Positions 1 to 12,300 are shown, numbered from the stretch's first letter. The stretch is 41,129 nt of DNA from Azonexus hydrophilus (GCF_905120355.1 NZ_CAJHOB010000020.1:1-41129); one strand, 5' to 3'. The notes: generated from the sequence alone by a model not told the origin. A program made the numbers and translations.

Positions 1-8
1 AAGACAAA

Positions 9-206
9 TTATACCATTTGCATGGAATTTGCGGGGTTTTTCAACGGCCTGTTAAGAAAAACAATCTCACGCTTTTTGCAAAGAGATGGGATATCGCTGT
101 TTGTAGAAGCGAAAAGAGCTGATTGACAGCTTGCGCACACGCCCAATACGAGCATGTACCGAAATAGAGTACCTACGGCGTCCTTGGGTATCGAGTAGTG
201 CTTCAT
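9..206 (-). CDS. Small putative exported protein, 65 aa (hypothetical)
   Basis: Family not recognised. The frame opens with ATG at 204-206, seven bases after a good AAGGA Shine-Dalgarno site (214-218), which is the main reason to take it seriously. The N-terminal half looks like a signal peptide: a basic start (MKHYSIPK), a hydrophobic stretch (residues about 13-32, LFRYMLVLGVCASC...ALFA) and then a polar tail with Lys/Arg. Three cysteines fall at about 24, 27 and 43, but neither of the first two fits a strict lipobox. The stop TAA is at 9-11, right at the window edge. It lies on the same strand as the giant gene but beyond a terminator-like hairpin, so it is probably transcribed separately or by read-through. 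It could also be the 5' remnant of a longer gene broken by a frameshift; the sequence ends too soon to tell. Confidence 0.4.
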   Translation of the reverse strand: MKHYSIPKDAVGTLFRYMLVLGVCASCQSALFASTNSDIPSLCKKREIVFLNRPLKNPANSMQMV

Positions 207-213
207 TGAGATT

Positions 214-218
214 TCCTT
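214..218 (-). promoter_or_regulatory. Shine-Dalgarno site of the 65-aa ORF
   Basis: AAGGA on the minus strand, seven bases before the ATG at 204-206. Spacing and sequence are near ideal, which supports translation of this otherwise unrecognised small frame. Confidence 0.5.
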
Positions 219-265
219 GGTAAAAAGCCCGAGAACTTATCTCTTATCAAACCACATGAACGCCA

Positions 266-317
266 TCCGCCAAGAAATCGAAGCACCCACGCTCATCAAG
301 CGAAGCGTGGGTGCTTC
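266..317 (-). terminator. Rho-independent terminator-like hairpin after the giant gene
   Basis: A perfect 14-base inverted repeat has arms at 280-293 and 304-317 (GAAGCACCCACGCT and its complement), with a 10-base loop. In the minus-strand direction the stem is followed by a modest T-rich run (GATTTCTT, about 272-279). It starts about 50 bases after the stop codon of the giant gene (368-370), the expected place for a terminator. The T-tract is weak, so termination may be partial, or the hairpin may act mainly as a 3' stabiliser. The remaining bases between 207 and 367 show nothing else clear. Confidence 0.65.
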
Positions 318-367
318 TGGATAACGGCAAGACATTGATGCGGTCTAGATAACGCCTCCTTCCACCC

Positions 368-3300
368 TTACCTCTTGATCACCAACCCGGTGATCTCCGC
401 CAAACTCCGCTCTTCCTTGCCGGTACCGATGAAGTACTCGGTCAACCAGGCCGGGTCTTGCGTCTGGCCGAGGTCGGGTACCGCGGCATGCCAGTCCACC
501 GAAAGCACCGGCGAAACCCGCACCTTGCCCTGGTTGAGGACGATGTAGCCGCCGCCTTCCTGGACGCGGACCGGACCCGAGACCCAGGCCGAATCAACAC
601 TGAGCTGAGCCGATTTCGCGCCGCAGGCCAGGACGCTCAGGCTGAGCGTGCCGGTGGCGCTGTGCTTGCCGTCGGTGACCGTGTAGCTGAAGCTGTCACA
701 GCCGACAAAGCCCGGCTTCGGCGTGTAGCGGTAAGTGCCGTCGCTGTTGCGGGTCAGCGTGCCGTTCCTCGGATTGCCCAGGCTCAGGGTCAGCATGTCG
801 CCGTCGGCATCGCCCACCAGGGCGGCGAAGTCGATGTCGATGCTTCCGTTGCGCGGCAGGCTCAGGCTGGCGCTCTTCGCCACCGGCACATCGTCCACCG
901 CAAGGACCGTCACCTGCAGCATGGCTTCGCTCACCGCGCCTGCCTTGCTCGCCTGTTCGGTCGCGGAAGCCACGACCTTGAGGGCGAATTTGCCGTTATA
1001 GTTTTTTGGCGGAGTGATGCTGAGCTGGCCGAGTTTCCAGGTGCTGACGTCGGCCGCGGTGTTGCCGGCCGTTGCCGTGAAGCGGCGGACGCCATCGGTC
1101 AGCGTGGCGCCGGGCGGAATCCCTTCGATGCGCACGACCAGAGTTTCAGAGCCATCCGTATCCTTGAGGCTGGCACTGATCGCCGACAGGCGGATCGCCG
1201 TGTCCTCCAGGCCGGTATTGGCCGGCAGGGTTTCGCTGAGAACGATGTCGTCGACCATCATGCCGCGGCCATTGACATCGAACTTGCCGGCTTCGGAAAC
1301 GATGCGGATCGACTGCGTGCCGCCCTTGCCGACGAAGCTGAACGTCCTGGTCTGCCAGTTGAGCCCGCACGTGACGCTGGTGCCGGCATCGCCACCGATG
1401 CGCACGCCGTCGACGTAGATGCCGATCTGCGTGAAATCCGCGCTATAACCCAGGCGCCCGGCGACATCCAGGCTCAGGGTGTAGGTGGTGCCGACGACGG
1501 TATCCACGCTGCGCTCGATGCCCAGAGTCTGCGCCATGTTGCCGGCCGCATTGTTGAGTTCCAGCCAGTTGCCGCCGTTTCCGGCAGCCGCGTATACCGG
1601 GCGCAGCAGGCCGGCGCTGTCGGCCATGCGGTCGTGACTGCTCCAGATTTCGAAGCCGTTGAGACCGCCGGCCGTCGCATCGCCTGCTGTCAGCAGTTTC
1701 CAGCCCTCGAGTTCGGACTGCTGGACCAGGGTCGAGCTGTTGTCGCGGTTGGCCGCGCTTTCCCAGCCGGTGCGGAAGACTTCGCGCTGCGGACCCGTGC
1801 CATCAGTGACGACCAGGGTCGGCGCGTCGGCCACCGGATTGACGACCAGACGCACGGTGGCGACATTCGAATCCACCGTCCCGTCGTTGAGCACGTAGCT
1901 GAAGCTGTCCTCGCCGCTCCAGTCGGCGCGCGGCGTATAGATCAGACGACCGTCGACCGTGGCGTTCAGCACCCCGTTCTTCGGCTGGCTGACGATGCGG
2001 ATCGCCAGGGCGTCGCCGTCGACATCATGGCTGACCGGCGTCAGGACGACGCGCGCATCCTCGTCGAGGACCAGCGTATCGTTCTGCAGCGCCACCACGT
2101 CATTGACCGGCAGGAAGGTCAGCGTCAGATCGGCTTCGCTCCTCGCCGTGTTCTGGTTGGCCTGCTCGGTTGCCGTCGCCACCACCTTCACGGTAAAGCT
2201 GCCGTTGTAGTTGGCCAGCGGCGTCAGCTTGAGCTGGGCCATATTCCAGCCGGTGATGTCGGCCGTGGTGTTGCCGGCCAGCGCCGTGAAGCTATACACC
2301 CCGTCGCTCAGGACGCTGCCGACCGGCAGGCCTTCGATGCTCAATGCCAGCGTTTCCGAGCCGTCCGTATCCTTGAGAGCGGCACTGATCGCCGGCAGGC
2401 GCAGTACCGTATCTTCCAGGGTGGTGTTGGCCGGCAGGCTTTCGCTGAGGACGATGTCGTCGAGCATCATGCCGCGCCCGTTGGCATCGACCTTGGTCGC
2501 TTCCGAAACGATGCGGATGCTCTGCTTGCCGCCCTTGCCGACGAACTGGAAGCTGCGGTTCTGCCAGTTGAGGGCGGTCGCCCCGCTGGTTGTCCCGTCG
2601 CCGCCGATGCGCACGCCGTCGACATAGATGCCGATCTTGGTGTATTCGGCGCCATAACCCGGGCGACCTGCGACATCCAGGCTCAGGGTATAGGTGGCGC
2701 CGGCCAGGGTATCGACACTGCGTTCGATGCCCAGGGTCTGCGCCATGCTGCCGCCGGAGTTGTTGAGTTCCAGCCAGTTCTTGCCGTTGCCGCTGGCCGC
2801 GCTGACCGTGCGCAGACGGTTTTGCGCATCCGCCATCTGGTCGCCCGTGCTCCACACTTCGAAGCCGTTGCTGCCACCACAGCGGGTATCCGGCCGGGTG
2901 ATCAGCGTCCAGCCTTCGAGTTCCTTCTGCTGGAGCAACGTCGAGGTCCTGTTCTTGTCGGCAACGCTTTCCCAGCCGGTACGGAACAGTTCGCGCGTCG
3001 CGCCGCCCGTGTCGGACAGCACCAGGGTCGGCGCGTCGGCGACCGGCGTAACGATCAGGCGCACGGTGGCGACATTGGAATCGACCTGGCCGTCGTTGAC
3101 CACGTAGGTGAAGCTGTCCTCGCCGCTCCAGTCGGCCTGCGGCACGTAGGAGAAGCTGTTGGCCGAGAGCTGCACGAGCTTGCCGTGCAGCGGCTGGCTG
3201 ACGATACGCCCGTTCAGGACGTCGCCATCGACATCCGAAGCACGCAGCGGGAAGGCGGCCAGGCCGTCTTCATTCAGCGTGACGGTATCGCCCAGGGCGA

Positions 3301-6300
3301 GCGGCGCATCGTTGACCGCGTTGATCACCAGATGCACTTCGCCGGTCGTCGAGACCTGGCCGTCGCTGACCGTCCAGTTGAAGCTGTCCGGCCCGTGGTA
3401 ATCGGCCGCCGGGCGATAGGTCCAGGTGCCGTCGACATTTTGCGTCAGTTGACCATGGCCCGGCAGGCCAACAGTGATGCTGAGCGCATCGCCATCGACA
3501 TCGCTGGCACTGGCCTGCAGGTTGAGGACGAGCGAGCCGTCTTCCTGCAGCATGGCGGCAATCGGGCTGACCACCGGCGCGTCGTTGACCGCATTGACGA
3601 CCAGCGCAATGACGCCGCTGGTAACGAGATTGCCATCGCTGACTTCGTAGACGATGGCGTCGCTGCCGTTCCAGTCGGCATTCGGCGCGTAGGTCCAGGT
3701 GCCATCGGCGTTCTGCGTCAGGCTGCCATGTTGCGGGCCGCTCTTGACGGTGGCCGTCAGCACGTCGCCGTCCACGTCCGTTGCACCTTGCAGCAAGTCG
3801 ATCACGGCCTGGCCGTCCTCGTCCAGCGTCACCGTGCGCGGCGCGATGACCGGCGCGTCGTTGACCGGGCGCACGCTCAACGTGACCGTTGCCAGGTTCG
3901 AATCGAGCAGACCATCGCTGACCTTGTAGCTGAAGCTGTCCTCGCCGAACCAGTCGGCCTCCGGCACATAGCTGAAGCTGCCATCGGCTTCCAGGGTCAA
4001 TTGACCATGTTGCGGCAGTGTCACGACCGTGGCGCTCAAAGTGTCGCCGTCGACATCCGTCGCGCCTTGCAGCAGGTCGATCACGGCCTGGCCGTCTTCG
4101 TCCAGCGTCACCGTGCGCGGCGCGATGACCGGCGCGTCGTTGACCGCCTTCACCTCCAGCGCGATGACGCCGCTGCTGCTCTGCGTACCGTCGCTGACTT
4201 CGTAGACGATGGCATCCGTGCCGTTCCAGTCGGCATTCGGCACGTAGGTCCAGGTGCCGTCGGCGTTCTGCGTCAGGCTGCCGTGTTGCGGGCCGCTCGT
4301 GACGGCAGCCGCCAGGACGTCACCATCGACATCCGTCGCACCTTGCAGCAGGTCGATCACGGCCTGGCCGTCTTCGTCCAGCGTCACCGTGCGCGGCGCG
4401 ATGACCGGCGCGTCGTTGACCGCCTTCACCACCAGGGCAATGACGCCGCTGGTAACGAGATTGCCATCACTGACTTCATAGACGAAGGCATCCGTACCGT
4501 TCCAGTCGGCATTCGGCGCGAAGGTCCAGGTGCCGTCAGCGTTCTGCGTCAGGCTGCCGTGTTGCGGACCGGTCTTGACGGTGGCCGTGAGCACGTCGCC
4601 ATCTACGTCCGTGGCGCCTTGCAGCAGATCGATGACAGCCTGGCCGTCCTCGTCCAGCGTCACCGTGCGCAGCGCGATGGCCGGCGCGTCGTTAACCGCC
4701 TTCACCACCAGGGCAATGACGCCACTGGTGACGAGTTGGCCATCACTGACTTCGTAGACGATGGCGTCCGTACCGTTCCAGTCGGCATTCGGCGCGAAGG
4801 TCCAGGTGCCGTCAGCGTTCTGCGTCAGGCTGCCGTGTTGCGGACCGGTCTTGACGGTGGCCGTGAGCACATCGCCGTCGACATCCGTCGCGCCTTGCAG
4901 CAGGTCGATCACCGCCTGGCCGTCTTCGTCCAGCGTCACCGTGCGCGGCGCGATGACCGGCGCGTCGTTGACCGCCGTCACCACCAGCGCGATGACGCCG
5001 CTGGTGACGAGGTTGCCGTCGCTGACTTCATAGACGATGGCATCCGTGCCATTCCAGTCGGCATTCGGCGCGAAGGTCCAGGTGCCATCGGCGTTCTGCG
5101 CCAAGCTGCCGTGTTGCGGAGCGATCTTGACGCTGGCCGTCAGCAAGTCGCCGTCGACATCCGTCGCGCCTTGCAGCAGGTCTATCACCGCCTGGCCGTC
5201 CTCGTCCAGCGTCACCGTGTTGGCGGCCACGACCGGCGCGTCGTTGACCGGCATCACCGTGAGCTTGACCTCGGCAATATTGGAGTCGAGATTGCCATCG
5301 GAGAGGCGGTAGCTGAAGCTGTCCTCGCCCGCCCAGTTGGCGGCCGGTTGGTAGCGGAAGCGGCCGTCGGCCGTGATTTCCAGCGTGCCATGCGCCGGGC
5401 CGCTGACCAGGACCGGCTTGACGCCAACCTGGTCGGCGCCAATGTCGTTGGCGACGACGTCGATATCCAGCGTTGCATCCTCTTCCAAGGTCACCGCATC
5501 GTCGCGCGCTTCCTGCGGCACGCCCAGGCGCAGATCCTTGACCGTGACGTGGCTGCTCGTCGCCGCCGCGCCCTTGCCGAAGCCGATGAGGTCAAAGGAC
5601 AGATTGACCACCGTGCCCGCAGCGATACCGGCCAGATCGACCAGCACCGTGCGGCTGCCGTCGGCGTTCCTCACTGTCGTCACGCCCGAAGCCTTGTACT
5701 CCGTACCATCGGCTTGCAGGTTGAGAATGGCATCGTTATGGCTGAGCCCCGTGCCGCCGAGCATCGACAAGCCGGTATTGGCGTCGATGAGTGCCACTTC
5801 GAAGGCATCGTCCGGAGCATTGCTGACATCGTCCAGTGCGATGCCGGACAAGGTAAAGGACAGGAAGCGGTCGTTGGAACCGAGCACGAAGGCCTGGTTG
5901 AGGCGGGTTTGGGTAGCGGCGGTTTCCTTGAGGATGGCGGCACCGGAAGCGATGGCGACATCGCCTTGCGTAGCCCAGCCTTGGTTATCAGCAAATTGCG
6001 GATTGGTCAGGGTCGGGTTGGCGGCGACTTCGAATTGCGTCAGCGCAGACGAAAGCGAAGACCGGCGCTGGCGGACGGCAACGAAGGCGGCGAGGCTCAT
6101 GGTCATGGGCAGGGGCGTGCCCGGCGGGCTGAAGGGGTCGTAGGGAACGGGCGAGGATGCGCCGGTTTCCTTGGCGAGACCGAGTAGCTGTGCCATGAGG
6201 TCGAGTTCTTCGGCGCTGGGCAGGCGGCGGATGCCGGGTTGCAGCGTGCTAGCCATTAGATCGTGGCCGTCTGCGCTGTGATCCAGACCCAAGGCGTGGC

Positions 6301-9300
6301 CGTATTCGTGGAGGAGTACGGTGAGGAGGTCCATCTTGCCTTCGGCCTCAGAACCCGGCTTGGCGATCCATTCCAGCGGGTTGCTGGTCGGGAGGTATTC
6401 ATCGTTCAGGTACGGGGTGTAGTCGATGTACCAGTTGTGGCCGGCGGCGTTGGCGTCGAGGGTGATTTGGGCGTCTTTGCCACTGTCAGTGGTTTGGCCT
6501 ACTTCGTTACCCGTCAAGTCGGCGAAGGTGAGGTTTTGGGTGGCGGTAGTGAGGACGTTGGCGAGGGCAGGAGTGTCTCCGGTGGTGGGAGTGGAGATTT
6601 TCCAAGTCTCAGTTAAGCAGCGCCCCACATCCGACTCTTCAGCATCAAGTCCATCAATCATGTACTGGATACGAACCTTGACGCCGTTTTTTTCTACCTG
6701 CATTACAAAACGGTCTAGCCCAATATAACCCTTATTCGGCAAGTAGCGATACAAGCTTCTGGCTGCTGCATACGTATCGTTTTCCAGGACTACCTTGCCG
6801 TGCGCGGGTGCTTTGACCAAGGTAACCTTTGCATCAGAAAAGAACTGTCCGCTAGAAAGCCCTTTTGCATACCGAGAGTCATTGCCGTGATACTCGAACA
6901 GATAGCCACCTGCTGCAATTACGGGCCTAATTTCAGCACCAGTATCCGGCCTTGACGTAGTACACACGCCATACGCATAGTTATCGGCTGCCTGTACAGA
7001 AGAAATAATTGCCATGGCAACCGTCGTACCAAGCAGAAGGCCAGCATTCTGTTTTATATCCGGTATCCACATTGCGCTACCCTCATTCGATTGCTTCAGT
7101 TGTGCAAACAATGGTTCGGCTTGCACCCACAGTTGAGTGACCTGCTCTGCCGTCAAATCCACGCCGTCCGGAGTTTCGGGAAGTGCAATTTCCTCGTCCA
7201 CCACCAGGTTGCTCTTCGATTTTTCACCACCAATCTCAACCACTTTGTGTGCGGTGAGAGCGATGCCAAACTGCTGGTTGTAGTTCTTAGCGGTAAGAGT
7301 GGAGATGCCGATACGCGTTAGGACAGAACGCATGCTCTCGTAGGGATTGCCACCATCAAGTACATTCTGAACGTTTAGATTGTAGTTATTCCAACGCTTC
7401 TCAGATGCATCTTTGCCGATGCCGAACGATATTTTCTGAAATTCATTTTTTTGTGTATCTGGTACCGTAGTGGCAACCCATGTAATCGTCGAAGCCTTGT
7501 CGTTCAGCCTGTTGCCATCATTCGCATTTCTCGTTCCCCAATACCAAGAACCTGCCAGTGCAGCCAGTTGCCGACCTTGGTCAGTGTTTTGGCAGAGACG
7601 GTCTGTGATGCCGGGTGTCTTCTTCAATAACGCTTCGATTCCTGCTTTGGTTTGCCCCTGAAACTCTGGAACCAACACGGAGTATTTATTGGACTGGGAT
7701 ATCGCATAGAAAAAGTCCACATAAGTAGCAAAATGGGTAACGTGCAGAAAGCCTCTTCCAATCCAATTGTGAGCAATCTTCTCAGACGCAAGGCCATTAC
7801 CTGTTAGACCATTGCCCTTATCTGTAGATAAATAGTAGTCGGCAAACTTATCCTCTACAGCCTCCCAATCCGAACCGGAAGCGAGGAACATACTCTTGCT
7901 ATTGTCTCTCTTTCCATTAACTAAAGGTGCGTCTACGCCCGGATCGTTAAGACTCTTGCCCTCAAGCGTATTTAATCCAAGCACATCTTTAGCGAAGATC
8001 TTTAGGTTGGCGAAGCGTTGTTCCCGAGTTAAAGAGCGTCCTCCAAACATACCAGGGAAGGTGTCTATCAGCACCGATACCCGATACGGCCCAATTTGTT
8101 CCTTCATTTTTGTCAAGCCCCCTGTCTCTTGCTTGACTTGTGCTAAGTAAGCCGCAATCCGCTGCGGCGTATCGATATCATAAGCAGACATGGATTCCTG
8201 TAGCGGCTTGACCCATTGGCCTGCTGTTGCTACGGAACAACCCATGAACTTGGCCAACGACTCCGCCGTCATCATCGACCCCAGCGTGGCCGCTGTGCCA
8301 CCCAGTAATATGCCATTGGCGTCGATCAGCCCGCTGGCTTGGTTACCCGTACCGAACAAAGCCGCCTTGATCTTGGCCTGATTTCCAGCGCTGGCGATCT
8401 TGATATCGTCCCATCCGACGCCGTTGCCGGCTTGGTTGTCAGTGAGCGTCGCACTGTAGACCGCCAGAAAGTCCTTGAGCGCGTCACCTTGCCGGTTGGC
8501 GCCCTGGGCGTTGTCGGTCTTGCTGCCAAACGTCTTGTTCTTCGCATCGTAGCTGTTATCAATATTGGGATTACCCAGCATGCCAGCCAAGGCTTGGGCA
8601 TTGGCGGCATTCCACAATTTATTCTGGTAGTCCGCCTTGTTGGCATCGGAAATCAAACCTGGCGGCGTATCGGAGGTTAATCCCAATACGACATCCTTGC
8701 CGGCAACCCTGCTCTGGTTGTCTTTCGAAACATATTTCTCATTAATCCCCAAATTGAGCATGGCGCCGATTTCGCCCGTGCCTTTGAACCAGAGCTTTTG
8801 CTCATCTTTCGTGCGACCTTGCTTGACCGCCGCATCCTGCCCCAGCAGCATGGTGTCGTAAATCCAACTGCTGCCCTGGATGTTCTTTCCCGCATCAACC
8901 TTATCGACCCAGCCGCTGGCGAGCGTGCCTTTGGTCTTGAGCATGGAACTGAAATCCATCCAGTGCGGCGCGTTGTAGGCGTTGAGCCAGCCCAGTGTCT
9001 TCCTGCCGTTACCTCCGGCAGCCGAAGAATCCACTTCAAGTATTCCGTCCGCACCGAATTTGGCCGGATTGAAACGCCGGGTCTCATCCACGGCTTTGTC
9101 GTACTTGGCCTTGGCGTCTCTCTTGGCAGCTTCAATGGCCACTTGCCACGTACCGGACGATATCGCTGCGGAAGCGGCAATCGCTTTTGCTTTTTCTTGC
9201 TCGATCGCGGCGGCATTGTCCGGTGTGGGCTTCTTCTTGCCAGCAGTGTTGTAGGTAATGTCGCCGATTTTCGGCTCGCCATAGGTGTTGGTGACCTCGT

Positions 9301-12300
9301 CATAGATCACCGTGACCGTCTGCGTAGCAACAAAGTAGGCGCAGGTATAGATCGTTTGCGTGTACGTCCCGGCGATGGCAAAGCCGTAGCTTCCGGTATA
9401 CGCCACCTTTTCGAATAGTTGCAATGCCCGTCTTTCGGCATCGGTAAACTTCCCATCCACATTGAATTCCTGCGACGCCTTGAGATCGTAGGCGGGATAG
9501 CCGAGATACTTGAGGCGCTGCTCGACCTTGAAGACATCAAGGACGGCATTTGCCTGACCGGCACCGACGCTGCCCTCCAACTTGAATTCGCTATACCCCG
9601 GGTTATCGAGCGGCCGATCCCCGAAGAAGACCGCCCCATTGGCCTTCGCATAATCCACGGCATTGATGGTCAGCGATGCCTTCGCGGAGCCTGCCTTCTG
9701 TCCGGCCATATCCTTTTTCAAGGTGTAGCTCAGTTCGACGTTGGCCGTTTTCCCTTCTTTCAGGGACTCACCGGCGCGTAGTGTCTTGAGGTCTTTCTCC
9801 GTCAGATTCGGCGCCACGAAGAAACGTCCCGAGTCTTCGAACTTGGCATCCGCCCCTGCATCCGTGCGGGAAATGATGGTCTTGTCCTTGTCGTTCATGA
9901 CCACCAAGGTCATGCCACGCTGATCGCCCTCGATAAGCGTGCGCTTCTCCGCTGCCACGAAGTCCACGCTGAGGTTGTTGATGAGTTGATCAATGTCGGC
10001 CTTTCTGGCGGCAATTGCTGCCTTGTCGGCTGCTTTCGTGCTGCCCGGATCAGGCAGTTTGAGTAGCTTGTGGGCGATGAGGCGCTTCACATCGACTTCG
10101 ATCACATCGCCCATATTGCCGGTCACATTGATCTTCACATCATCCGCATCAAAAAACGTCCCAATCGGCCAGCCATTGGCAATGGACGAGGCCTGCTGGC
10201 TGGTTTTGGAGATCAGTTGCTCGGCGTTGGTCGGCAGCTTGATGTGCTTCGACAGCCGATCCTTCTCCGGCTGGGCAAGGGCGGCCTTGATCAGTTCCGC
10301 GACATCCCAGGCATGGGCTTGGCTCGGGCGCGGACTGTTGTCGAAGATATTGGCGCTTCCCAGTCCGCGCAATTGGCCGATCAGGACCTTGCCGTCTTCA
10401 GAAAGCCCCAGGTTCTGAACGCCGTAGCCATCGAGCGGCAGCGTCGCACCCAGATATTCCGGCGTGCCAAACGGGTCCTTGACGATGCCCAGCTTGCCGC
10501 CCACGTTAACCTTCTTGGCGTTCGCGCTGCCGCCCACCGCAATCGGCGGGCCAGAAGGCGTATAGATGAACGTCGGCGCCTCATACATCTGCCACCAGTA
10601 CGGATCGTTGCCAAAGAAGTTATCGTCGGAAACGAGGGCGTATTCGACGCCATCAACCTCCACCAGGACGGCGCTTTGTGCCCGCTGGATGTTGAGGCGG
10701 TCAATCCGGACCTGCTCATCGCGCTGGAACATGCTGATGGCCTTCATTTCGGCGCTGGTTACCGTTCCATCCGCATCACGATTAAGAACCAAGGTCCCAA
10801 GACCAGCGTCGTAATCCATGATATCGGCCACCAGATAACGGTCAGCATCACGAGTCGCCATGATGGTCATTGGCGCCTTGCCGCTGCGTCCATCACCCGG
10901 CAATTTCGCAACGACCGGCTTGGCTATCTTACCGGTCAGCATGTTCAGAGAATTGAGATCGAAAACCAGAACGTTGCCCCGGCGCGTGAAATCCCGAGCC
11001 CCCCAACTTAAGCTATCCGGCTGGGTCGGTACTGAAACAACCAGGGTTCGACCGTCTGGCCCAACCACCATCCCGCTGATGCCGAGAGGGCTGGCCTCGA
11101 TGCCGGTACCTTTAAGCGAAACAGGTGCCTTTTTGTAGTTCCCCGTTTTTGGATCAATATTTTGCGAACTGATATCGAGTGCCAACAGGCGATTGCCACC
11201 ACTATAGCCGCCCTCACCAATAAGAAGCAGGTTGCCGACCGTGGCAAGACTAGTGATATTTTGGGCTAAGGGAATATCAACCGAATTGATTACCTTCAGG
11301 GTAAGCATGTCGACAACAATCAACTTCTTGTTGCCTGCAATGAAAACCCGCGACAGGTCGTCGGTAAAGACGATGGGTTGAACCTTCCTGCCGGTGATGT
11401 AATCGAGCTCCTTGGCGCCCAGATATTCCACGAGGTTGACCGATGCCACCACGGACTGATCGGTCTGGCGAATGAATTCGACACCGGTGCGGGTCAGCGT
11501 GGCCGCCATATGCGGGCGCGGGGTGATGCGCGCGACGTTGCCGGCAAACACCAGTCGTTCGCCATCGGTAAAGGTGCCCGATCCCTTGAGCTGTTCTGTC
11601 GAAATCTGGCGGACCAATTGCCAGCCGACGCTGCCGATGGCGATGCCCTTGGGCGGCGTTACGGTAATGGCCCCGCTTAGATCGCCATTTCTTGCAGTGG
11701 CCCAAGCATCTTGCGTGGTGCCGTTGTCGAAGACCATGCGCAGCATGAGCTTACCCTGGAATTGGCCGGGGTCCGGGTTGTTGATGGTGATCTGGAATTC
11801 GTTGGCATCGGTAATCCTGGCGTCGGTGATGTTCGGCACGACCACGTTGCCCCAGGGCGTGGGCGCCGGTTTCAGGTAGTTGCCGGTATTGAGTTGGAAA
11901 CGCTCGCCAGGCTGAATCACCGGCATGTCGATCTTGGCAAACTGCGGCACGCCGAAATGGTAGGAGGCAGCGCCGATGTTTTTCGCCATGCTGCAGATCA
12001 TGCTGACGATACTGCCGGTGACCATCTTTGCCGCAATATCTCCACTAGCGCCAAAGCCGAGGCCGACGTTGTCCAGGGTCAGCCAGTCGCCGGCGTTGCC
12101 CCACAGTTCGAATTCGCTGGTGATGACGCCGGGGAGTTTCTTGCCGACCAGGTATTCGCCGGATTCGTCCAGACCGACATAGGGGGGGCTGGCCGTTCGA
12201 GCGATGCCGTCGGCGCCGACGTAGCCGTTGTCGATGATCCACCAGATATCCTTGAAGCTGCCGTCGGGTTGCAGCGCCTGGCCCTTCTTGAAGAACAGCA

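Noticed and set aside
3314..5515. CRISPR array
   Set aside because: The regular DNA repeats are whole 276-base coding units in frame, without short repeats separated by unique spacers.
458..6187. Plus-strand open frame of 1,909 codons
   Set aside because: The same aligned antisense effect. The repetitive amino-acid pattern (for example repeated QQVDHGLAV-like blocks) is only the mirror of the tandem-95 repeats.
7350..8290. Integrated prophage lysis gene
   Set aside because: The GH19-like domain is endolysin-like but is in frame within the giant gene, with no holin, spanin or other phage genes nearby.
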